A DNA stretch of 64,000 nucleotides from Limnomonas spitsbergensis (lineage: Eukaryota > Chlorophyta > Chlorophyceae > Chlamydomonadales), in contig JAYJMM010000117.1 of the NCBI GenBank assembly GCA_037349105.1, forward strand, positions 1,116,001 through 1,180,000, given 5' to 3'. The position numbers were made by a program, and so were the translations under genes. This document shows positions 11,216-22,700 of this stretch, in pieces; the first letter of the stretch is position 1, and every line of letters starts with the position of its first letter. A model generated the notes under the pieces. That model searched no databases, was not told the origin of the DNA, and worked only from the letters and a program-made list of their open reading frames with translations.

Positions 11216-13175
11216 ATGCCCCCTGTCAGGGAGGAGAAAGTCAAAGCAAAGCTTCGTGCGATCGTGTCGCAGAACGCTCCCCGCAGCTCGTCAGCAGACC
11301 TGGACGTTAAAGCGGACACACCCCTCTTGCAGCACCTGACACGCACTGGCAGCCTGGCAACATCTGCAACACCTGCAATATCCGCAACAGCAGCAGTAGT
11401 GGCTGGGCAAGCTAAATTGTACGCACCTCGGACACGGGATGCACCAGCCTGGTCGGACCGCAACGGCGCAGAAACAGCCCGCCCGATTATGTCTCCGATC
11501 CCTGCTCCCGCCACCGACGCACAAATAGCAATATGCGTTGCCCGGGCCCCGCAGTCGCTCCCCGCTGCCCGGAGCGCGTTTGCCGGCGGTGCAGCGCAGG
11601 CGGCGGCAGCGCCTACGTCATGCCTGCGGGACAACCCGCTGTACGATGTGGGCGCCCGGAGCAGCCCGGCGCCCTCGGCACACAAGCTGGCCGCTGAGCT
11701 GGCGCACCTGCTGGCGGCGGTTGAAGGTGGGCCTTATACGCTGAGGGGTGCGGCCTTTCTTGCTGCATCTCATATCTGCCCCTCGTGCTGCTGCTGGTGA
11801 TGATGATCTTGCTGCTCCTGCTGCTCCTGCTGCTGCTGCTGCTTATGCTGATGTTGACTCTGCTCCTCCTTATACTGTTGCCGATGTTGTTGCTGATGCA
11901 CATGCCCTCTCTGCAGATACCAAATGCACTAGCATAGACACGGCACCTGCTGCATGCAGCAGACTTCCTCAGTTGCTCCCGCCCGCCCCCAGTTACCCGC
12001 GAGTGGCCGACTCGAACAGCACCGGCAGCGGCGCCGGCTCCTCGTTAGCTGCTCGTGTCTCTGGCGCCGCGTCGGTGCCGTCATCTGGATCTGGATCTGG
12101 ATCTGGATCTGGTAGGAGTGAAGCAGCGCCCCCCCCATTCGATGCAGCACCAGCAGAGGGCCCCTGTCGCTCCCTAAAGTTCGGAGAAGCCCCAGTGGTT
12201 CAAGGGGGCTGGTTGCCTCCTCTGGCCGCGCCTCCTCGGACCAGCACTCCCGCAGAGCTGCTCCTGCTGCTGCCGCTGAAGGAGGTATCGCGCTGCCAGC
12301 AGGGCAAGCAGAGCCGCCAGCTGAGCGCAACCGTGCCCGCGGGCCGAGGAAACACATCAGTGGCTTTTCCGGCAGCCTCGCGCAACGACGGCGGAAACTG
12401 CAGCAGCTGGGATGCAGCCAAGGGGAGCTTTGAGGCGCCGGCCCTGACCCAAACAGACAGCCCGCCCCTGCCCGTTCACGAGGCGCTGGCCCGCATGTCG
12501 AGGTCCTCCCCCCGTCCGGCGCCGCCCGCACCTGACTTGCCGCCGGCCACACCAAACCAGTGGGGGATGGGACGGCGTGTGAGACAGGCGGCGGCTAGCG
12601 GGGAGGTACCTGCTTGCTGTCCTGCCCGGACAAGAACCCTGGCTGAGGAGCGGCTGCAGATGACGATCGGAGGGCCCGCCACAGCAGCGGCGGCTGCATT
12701 TTCTGCGTCTGTTGCTGCTGGCGTCCTGGGGTGTGGGCGGCACACCCCACCCAGGTCCAGTCACGAGGTGTACATGCCAGCGGGAGGACCATCGACATTG
12801 CATAGTGCGTCTGAGTGCGCCGCATCAGCTGGACGTGTCAGCGGGCTCGTAGCCAGTGTGGAGGTGGTTGATGCTGATGACGCAAAACGGCTGCCTGGCC
12901 TGGCCATCCAGGGACTTTTCAGGAGGTTGCGGCCCGTGATATGGACTGCCGTGGCTGCTGCTGGTATGCTGGTGTTTGCCCACACCATTGAGGCCCTCTT
13001 GAAGCATCGCCGAGGGAGCATGAGGATTAAAGAGCAGGCCAGGGTTCCTGGCAGGGGTCTTCGGTCACCCAGGAAGGCTGGCAGGGGGAGGCTAAGGGGT
13101 CCAATGAGTAATGCATGGTCAGTGGATGTTGAAGAAGGGGGGCAAGGGGAGGGGGGCATGAGAGGCTGGGGCTGA
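11216..13175 (+). CDS. Two-exon gene, low-complexity protein with one C-terminal membrane segment
   Basis: The exons are 11216-11726 and 11917-13175. The donor gaag|gtgggc and acceptor ctgcag|ataccaa join in phase across a 190-bp intron rich in 'ctgctg'. The first ATG of the frame (MPPVREEKVKAKLRAIV) is used. The protein is about 590 residues, rich in Ala, Ser, Pro and Gly, with a short (GS)n run. Near the C-terminus is a single hydrophobic helix, VIWTAVAAAGMLVFAHTIEALL, followed by a strongly basic tail of about 65 residues. That layout suggests a cytosolic, mostly disordered protein inserted in a membrane by a late segment. I recognise no catalytic motif or family. Exon 1 is slightly less repetitive and contains a helical stretch, HKLAAELAHLLAAVE, just before the intron. 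Confidence 0.65.
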
Positions 13176-13477
13176 TGGAATGAAATGAGCGGTCATATTG
13201 GGAAAAGAAAAGAGAACGCCGATGCGGCGTGGATTTTGCATACCGCATTGGGAATCCAGCACTGATATCGATCCCGGTTCTGCCGTACGTAACCAACTGA
13301 TTTATCCACCGAAACCGGCACCATTATATTTTCAAATTTGCCCTGGATCTACCTGAGATCTTCTTCACTGAGTGAAAGCGGAAGATGTTGGTGTATAATG
13401 CTAATATATTATTTTTTTCGGTTAGCCAATTTTTTATTAAACGGTGATGGCTTGCACATCGTCACGGTAGAGGCACG

Positions 13478-16284
13478 ATGGATCCCCGCGGAGGTGGTCG
13501 GCGGTCTGTTAAAGTGCCAAACTCCTTTTCACCCTTGAGATTTATTTTAGTATTGGTGGCGTCCTGTCTGCTATTCTTCGCTGTCGGTTCTGGTATCGGT
13601 AGGTCTCTTATCAGTACCCACATCGAAGGAAACTCGTTGTGTCAAAACGTGCTTTGAATGTCCCAGGATATTATTTTAAGTCACCGGGACAGCATGGGCC
13701 GACTTCGCCAAGTTCAGATCTTACCAGCCAAAGCATCGCCGGCAGCCTCCGGACTTCTCTCTTCGGCTCGAAAGCAGCTTCCTCGATAGCGGGGATGCCT
13801 AGCGGCAAGAGGTTCTTGACGACGAGCATTTGCTCAAATACCTGCTCAAGGGTGGGCCATGCACAGTCTCGTCATGCATGCCTTGCATGAAAAACTGGCA
13901 CAGAGGAGGGTGGCTCGCATCCCTCAGATTAGAAAGATAGGAATATCACCTCACGATGGCTTGATTACCTGAGCTATCAAATCTTGGCTTGCCAGAACAT
14001 CCCTCAGCTTTCAAGCCTAACGATGTAGCCTCACCGTTGCCAGCCTGCCTGAGATTTCAGATCTTGAGATGCAGTCCTATCATGGGTTGATCTATGAATG
14101 CTCGCGGCTCGAATGCCACACGACGGAGTGGTGCAGGAAGAACGTTAGAGAAATTCACTAGGCCCGACCACATGACCTCACCTGACCAGGAGAACCAAGT
14201 GCGATCCATGAACTTCCCCTGAGCCACACAATGGATACTGTTTCCTTCAAGGTTTTTCATCTACATCACGGCCCAGTGCCGGGGGACGTCGGGCAGAAAT
14301 GACGAGCTGCTCCGGCTATTGGCCATTCAAGGGTTGGTCCACATCGGCCCAGCGGTTGCCTCCCAGGTTGGTCTAGCAAACCCTATCATGCGGTACACTC
14401 TGATGGCCGATCCATGACCTTCCCCTGCCCAGGCAAAGGATGGCATCTGCAATGATGGTCAGGGCAAGGCAGTCATAGACAAAACAGGAGATCCCGAGCG
14501 AACCAGCGTGGACATTCTCTGCGACCTTGGCACGGATTGCGAGGACTGTGGCCCTTGGACGGGTATAACAACGCCAGATGACAAGCACAGGTGGGCGCAG
14601 GCATGACTGGTAGGTCTAGCTCAATCTAGTCCCATTAGCTAGGCCATCGAACATTGCCAGACAATGAGCGCAGGTGGGTACACGCAGAACATTGTAAGAG
14701 GACAAGCGCAGGTGGGTTTAGGCAGAACATTGCCAGATGATATGCGCAGGTGGGTTGGTGGGATGGTGCAGGCAAGATCGGTCAGTTTGGCAGTCCTTCA
14801 AAGGAATCCATCGGCTATTTTTTCGGCTACCAGTCCACCTTCGGCAGGCCAACCCGCGGCTGCCAAAGATCCTTCTGGGATTTGGGACCGAACCTTTACT
14901 GGTCTACAACTAGTGGCCAAAGCAGCATGGCTGGCTACAAATGGGGCCGCCGGCCAAGGGCCAGAGTGTAGCTGATGTGTACCTGAGTCACGAAAAACAA
15001 ACGCTGGCTTCAAGCTACCGATAGGATCACTTCTATAATTAGATCTCGTAGCTGGTAGCTGAGATGGTAGCCTACCCAGTGCAAAGGCCCATTGCGTGTT
15101 TTCCTCAATCCACGCCACAGGGCGTATTACGGGAATCTTATCATACCTCCTGGCTATTCGGTGTGCTATTCGGTGTGCTGTTACCTAAATCGTGCCCCTC
15201 CCCTCGTTGTCATGCGGGTCCCCTCGTTTCCTTTCAACTCGTCATGCCCTCTCATGGTTACGCGCTCCCCCCTAGTCGGCATGCGCTCCCCTGCTCCCTC
15301 CCCTAGTCGTCATGCATGTCGACCCATGCTCCCCTTTGCTCATCAGGGATGGCGACTACCTTGGTCCTATCGACATGCTGATATCGGAGAAAGCCGGAGT
15401 GCGGGTGCGGACCACCAGAACTCCGCTGGAGTTCCGCATGGCGTACACCGACCCCGCGCTGGACCGGGACGTGAGCGAGGTGCTGGAGAGGACTGGCATG
15501 ATTGAGGGGGGGATAACGCAGGTAGGGCGCGCGACATGATTGAGAGGGGGGATAGTGCAGGTGGGTGGGGTGCGCGGCAGCAGCAGCAGCAGATTCACAG
15601 AATTCATCATAAAATTGAAGCTTGGCGGGATCATGCAGGTGCGCTCTGAATCGGCATCAGCAGCAGCATCAGCAGAGAATGGATCACTAAACTGGGGGGA
15701 TCATGCAGGTACGCTTGGCGGCAGCAGCAGCAGCACTGGAGTATATAATAAACACTTAAGTGGGGGACCATGCAGGTGCCCTTGGCAGCAGCAGCAGCAG
15801 CAGTACAGAAGTGAATTGTATACTATAAACTGGGAAGACCAAGAAGGTGTGCTCGAAAGCGGCAGCAGGAGCAGCAGGGGCAGCAGCATAGGAGTGCCAA
15901 ATCAACTCTAAACTGGTGACCATGAAGGTGCACTTGGCAGCAGCAGGAGCAGCAGCAGGAGCATAAGGAGCAGCAGCAGCAGCACAGGAGTGTATAATAA
16001 ATTCGTAACTGGGGGGACCATGGTGCACATGGGAGGTGCACATGGAAGGTGCACATGGGAGTGGCAGCAGCAGGAGCAGGAGCTTCAGAGAATTCATCTC
16101 ATAGCCATGCACCTTCAACTGGTGGGTGAATCGTGCAGGTGCACTCGGCAGGGGCAGCAAAAGCAGCAGCAGCAGAGGCAGCAGCAGCAGAGGCAGCAAG
16201 AGCAGCAGCAGCAGGAGCAGATGATTTATCCTTGCCTCTTAAGCTGGGGGGAATGGTGTAGGTGGGCTTGGCATCATCATCATT

Positions 16285-16322
<38 letters not shown>

Positions 16323-16439
16323 GAGGAGTAAATCATTTATATTAAGCTTTTAAGCTGGGGGGCATAATCATGCAGGTGAGCTCGGCAGCAGCATCAGCAG
16401 CAGCAGCAGCAGCATCAGCATCATCATCATCAGCATCAG

Positions 16440-16500
<61 letters not shown>

Positions 16501-16607
16501 TGCATGAGGAGTAGATCATTTATATTAAGCTTTTAAGCTGGGGGGCATAATCATGCAGGTGAGCTCGGCAGCAGCATCAGCAGCAGCAGCAGCAGCAGCA
16601 TCATCAT

Positions 16608-16638
<31 letters not shown>

Positions 16639-16701
16639 ATGAGGAGTAGATCATTTATATTAAGCTTTTAAGCTGGGGGGCATAATCACGCAGGTGAGCT
16701 C

Positions 16702-16781
<80 letters not shown>

Positions 16782-19700
16782 GAGGAGTAGAGAATTTATC
16801 ATCAGCTCTTCAGCTGAGGGGCATAATCATGCAGGTGGGCTCGGCAGCAGCAGCAGCAGGAGCAGCAGCTGGATTGAGTCCCGAGCAATCAATTGGGGGA
16901 GTTGCATAATCATCATCATCAGCAGCAGGACTAGAGCGACGAATCCTTAACCCCCAACGGGGCAAGGATCCATGCAAGTGTGCATGGCATCAGGAGGGGA
17001 ACGATATACTACTACTAATATACTACAATTACAAGGTTGGGCATGGCAGGGGTTGGGAAGCCAGGAGGGGTGGATCTAGGCAAAGGCCAGGGTTCAGGGG
17101 GTGAATTTGCAGGATGCAGGGATGGATGGATGTATTATTCTATCCCCGTATTAGAACTTCCCCATATTATTATATATGCTCATAATCTCATATCAAGGGG
17201 TGAAGGATCTGCTCCTAGGCGCGGTAGTGTCCGGGGGGGAGTGGCCCATGCAGCCTGGGTCAGGGGTTGTTGCATGGGCATGCACCCTGCTGATGTGGCC
17301 CTGCAAGCGACGTGGGAAACAAAACCAAGTAGGAACATGTAGCCTGGATGCAGGTGGGGAAACTCCGCCTGGGCTGGCGGTGGAAGAATGTCGTCACTTT
17401 GGCTTGGAAAACGCTGCCTGGATACCTGACTCCCCACTAGACACACCCTGCGAATACCTACCAGGACTGAAAAAGAAGAAGGGGCATGCGCTGCCCTGAT
17501 GCAGGGCTGCTGGAAACCACACCTGGAAGGAAAATTTTGGATGGTCCCAATGCAAACACTGGCCGCACCCTGCGCAGATCTACCAAGACTAAAATAACAG
17601 GGGCAGCACGACTGGAAGCCACGCCTGTAACGAAACTGACGGATGGTCCCAATTCAATCACTGGCTGCACCCTGCGCAGATCTACCAAGACTAAAATAAC
17701 AGGGGCAGCACGACTGGAAGCCACGCCTGTAACGAAACTGACGGATGGTCCCAATTCAATCACTGGCTGCACCCTGCGCAGATCTACCAAGACTAAAATA
17801 ACAGGGGCAGCACGACTGGAAGCCACGCCTGTAACGAAACTGACGGATGGTCCCAATTCAATCACTGGCTGCACCCTGCGCAGATCTACCAAGACTAAAA
17901 TAACAGGGGCAGCACGACTGGAAGCCACGCCTGTAACGAAACTGACGGATGGTCCCAATTCAATCACTGGCTGCACCCTGCGCAGATCTACCAAGACTAA
18001 AATAACAGGGGCAGCACGACTGGAAGCCACGCCTGTAACGAAACTGACGGATGGTCCCAATTCAATCACTGGCTGCACCCTGCGCAGATCTACCAAGACT
18101 AAAATAACAGGGGCAGCACGACTGGAAGCCACGCCTGTAACGAAACTGACGGATGGTCCCAATTCAATCACTGGCTGCACCCTGCGCAGATCTACCAAGA
18201 CTAAAATAACAGGGGCAGCACGACTGGAAGCCACGCCTGTAACGAAACTGACGGATGGTCCCAATTCAATCACTGGCTGCACCCTGCGCAGATCTTCCAC
18301 TTGAATAGAAAAATCTGATTAAAAGGAAAATTCTTGGATGGTCCCCATTTAAACGCTGGCCGCACCCTGCGCAGATCTTCCACGAGGTGTTGCGCGATAA
18401 CTGCGTTAGACCGGACGGCAGCCGTGCGCTTGTGTTGGACATTGGGGCGAACTTCGGCTACTTCTCGGTGTTTGCTGCGTTGCATGGCTGCAGGTAGGCC
18501 GCCTGGGGCACAGGCGAGCTGCATGGCTGCATGCATGTGAATATGATGCATGGCTGCATGTAGGCTATATGCTTGCAAGTTGCAACCATGATGCATGGCT
18601 GTATGTAGGCTGCATGCCTGCTGGTTGGCTACAGGCGAGCTGCATGACTGCATGCTTGAAACTGTGCTGCATGGCTGTATGTAGGCTGCATGCTTGAAAA
18701 TGTGATGCATGGCTGTATGGGGGCTGCATGCTTGAAAATGTGATGTATGGCTGTATGGGGGCTGCATGACTGCTGATGGGGTACAGGCTGAGCTGCATGA
18801 CTGCATGCCTGAAACTATGATGCATGGCTGCATGTAGGCTGCATGACTGCAGGTGGAGTACAGGCGAGCTGCATGCCTGCATGTTGGCTGCATTTAGGCT
18901 GCATGGCTGCAAGCAGGCGGCCTGGCTCAGGATAGGCTGTATCATGCCTGCTTGGTTGCAAAGAGGCAGCATGTCTTTATATATGCTTGATTGCAAAGAG
19001 GCAGCATGTCTTTATATATGCTTGGCTGCAAAGAGGCAGCATGTCTTTGTATATGCTTGGTTGCAAAGAGGCAGCATGTCTTTGTATATGCTTGGTTGCA
19101 AAGAGGCAGCATGTCTTTATATATGCTTGGTTGCAAAGAGGCAGCATGTCTTTATATATGCTTGGTTGCAAAGAGGCAGCATGTCTTTATATATGCTTCG
19201 TTGCAAAGAGGCAGCATGTCTTTATATATGCTTGATTGCTGCATGGCTGCTTGGCTTGAGCTAGGCAGCAGAAGGGGCCATGATAGCAGGGAATACACAA
19301 ATGTCGGTACAAGCACGACGTCACAGTTCGGTTTCCATGTCAGGCTCTTCCTGCGAGTGCCGCCCCGCCTGTCAAGTAATATGGGCGCAACGAGTAAGTT
19401 GCTCCTGCTATCGAAAGGAGCTGTGGGCATGCGGTAACTCCAGGAATGTCAGGATGCGGTCACGCCAGGAGGGGCTGTTCCCCCACAGAAGCATACCCAA
19501 GTGAATATTTCATCTGTCCTACCTGACCACCCAAAGAGCCCGCCCTCCTCCCCCTTTCTACCCCCTCCCCCTTTCTACCCCCTCCCCCCCCCCTCCCCCT
19601 CCCTCTCCCCCTTTTTACCCCCTCCCCCCCCTCTCCCCCCCTCCCCCTCCCTCTCCCCCTCCCTCTCCCCCTTTCTACCCCCTCCCCCCCCACCCTTCCC

Positions 19701-22700
19701 TCTCCCCCTTTCTCCCCCTTCCCCACCCTCCCCCTCCCTCCTGACCCCCTCTCTCCCTCCTCTCCCCTCCTCCCCCTCTGCACCCAGCTCTTTCTCCCCC
19801 CCCCTCACACACCTTCAGAGTCATTGCCTGGGAGCCTGTGCCGTTGTTCCAGGCGTTTGTGCGGTACAACCTGCAGCTCAACAACGTGTTGCACCTTGTG
19901 GAGCTGCGGGACAAAGTGGTGGGGGAGCATGATGCGCAGGCGGTGACCATGCAGGTGCGTAGCGCATGGGAAGAGGATGAAAGCAAATGGCAGAGGCAGA
20001 GTGGCAGTCGGATGGGCAGGCAGTGCTAGATTAGCAAATGGTGGGGGAGCTGTTTTGATCCAGTATGCAAGTGCGTGCATGTTTGGGGCAGGTTCTGGGG
20101 CCTCCGACTCCTTTTGGAAGTCTGAGCCCATCCTTTTTGCATCACGCACCATGCAGCATGTGCCTCACCATGCAGCATGTGCCTCACCATGCAGCATGCG
20201 CCTGACCATGCAGCATGTGCCTCACCATGCAGCATGCGCCTGACCATGTAACATGTGCCTCACCATGCAGCATGCGCCTCGCCATGCAGCATGTGCCTCA
20301 CAATGCAGCATGCGCCTCACCATGCAGCATGCGCCTCACCATGCAGCATGCGCCTCACCATGCAGCATGCGCCTTGCCATGAAGCATGCGCCATGCGTCA
20401 ATGCCCCACAGTTGGCAATTGATGGCTAACTGCTGCGCAGGTGCCGACTCAAGGCGTCTGGGGTACAGCCAGTGTGAAGGGTATGAATCAATTCGATCAT
20501 CAGTGTGAGTAAGGCCTAGCGCAAATGTGATTGAGAGCGTGAGTGCGGGAAGGCGTGCTGCAGGGCATTGCTTGTTTTTAGTGTGTGATTTCCCCCCCTT
20601 TGGGTGCTGAGCGGGCACGAAATGGCCAAGGGGGACACCCTACCCTGACCTACACCCTAAACCTTCAACGAAGCTGCCGAGCGGGCAAGCCTAGGCTGAT
20701 GGGGACAAAAATCGGATCTGCTTACGGCTGATGGCGCAGGTGGCAGGGATTGCTGCACAAGGACCCCCTTGCCGCAGGCCATGATGTAGCTGAAGTGTGA
20801 AGCAGAAATGTGATGCAATAAACCAGGGGCTCAGGATCTGCACGTAATCGGATGCAATCGGATGTGGTGGGTTGGTGTTGCGCTTGCCCTGCATCAGTTT
20901 TTAAGGACGGTGTGTCGGTGTGCGTGTTTATACTATGACCACGACTGTACGTACCGCGACCTTGCAAAGTTTGAACGTGCTGACTTCACCTTAAACCCGC
21001 GCTGACCAAAGCCTAAACCCTCAACCCTTAACTGGACTGGATGCACGGTCCTTTCATGCACGCCTTCAGGACCTTTTGTGTATTCGAATCCTTGACGCCT
21101 TGCTTATTCGCGCCCCATGGGCTGTAGAAGTAAAGCCTACATGTAGCTTGAGCACAATGCAAGAACAGTGGTCCTCGCCCCATGCTTTGCTATTTCCCGC
21201 AGTGGGCTCTTGAAACAGCTGATATCCAGCTTAAGATGAAAGAGCAGCAGAAATGTAGCTCGAGATGAAATCATACCTGAAATGCAGCTAAAGATGAAAT
21301 GTAGCTTAAGATGAAACCATCAGAGGTTCTGGGCCCCTGACAAAAATTGCATGACATAAGCGATCAAGAGTTTCGCCCCCCTGTTGCGCCGCCACCCTCC
21401 AGCAGCTCCAAATTCCATCAAGTTTCGGAGCAGTGAGGCCTCACCCCTTTCTCTTGGACCCCTCAGTCCCCGAGCCGATCATGGATTGGAGTGACAGGAT
21501 GTCACCCATTGTCACCCTCTAGGCCTTAACCCACAACCTCAAATCGTTCACCCACAAGCCCAAACCCTTAACCTTAAACCCACGAACCCAAACCCTTAAC
21601 CTTAAACCCACAAGTCCAAACCCTTAACCTTAAACCCACGAACCCAAACCCAGAACCCCTGACCCCTCAGCTCTCAAGGTTCCATAATGGTTTGTGGCAA
21701 ATGGCCTGGAACCGAAATCCTGAAGCCCTGGAGTCCTGGACCCTGGACCCCGCAGATCCCAAGTCCATCAGAGTTCAGAGCGAGAGAATCGACTCTGTTG
21801 TGCATGAGGATGTGCTGCTACTCAAGGTGGGGTCTGTGTGGGGTATGGGTAGGATGTCAGTGGGACATTAATAGGATCTAGAATCTAAGTGGGCTATTGG
21901 TAGGATTTAAGTGGGACAATGATAGGATCTAGGATCTAAGTGGGCTATTGGTAGGATCTGAGTGGTCTATTGATAGGATCTAGGATCTAAGTGGGATATA
22001 TCAGGGTTAAGGTGGCTTTGGCCCTTGGCTGAGCTTCCCCCTTGCCTTGCGCAGCTTAATAGTTCTTAGGCCCCCTTCATTTGTCTCCTCCCTCCTCCTG
22101 TTCCTCCTGGTAGCATTTTTAAGCAATGGCAACAGGGCCCCTGTGGCTTTGGCCCTTCGCTGCACTTCCCCCTTGCCTTGTACACCTCGATACAGAGTTG
22201 CCCGGCACGGAAATATGGTACTGTCATACGTTATCGTAAAAGGGTACGGTACGGTAAACGGTACGGGATTCGGGCCCAAGCGGCCGAACTGGGTAACCCT
22301 GCCTTGATAGGTCCCCTCCATTCATCTCTTCCCTCCTCCTGCTCCTCCTGGCCCCGACTTCACTTTTCTCCTCTCTCCTGGCCCCTGGAGGGGTACGAGC
22401 CTGCTGTGTTCTGAAGGCTCTAATTGCTTCATTCGTCATTTCTGACCCGTTGAGTCAAGTCCCCCTTCTGCTCCCACTGGCACTTGTTGACGGCTTTGTC
22501 TGTAGCCCCAATTTCTACGGTCAGTTTAGGGTTAATGGTCTAGGGTCTAGGCTCCAGTCTAAACGCCCCTGATAATCCGACCCCTAGAGTTGTTACTAAG
22601 TTACCTCATCCACCTGAAGCCTTTTGCAGAAGGGCCAGGCAGAGCGAACCGGGGGAAACCAGTGACAATAACCAAAACATGAGCTAAAAGATGCAACTAG

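Noticed and set aside
17458..18304. Open frames of 272 and 280 residues
   Set aside because: Products of the 102-bp array on both strands.
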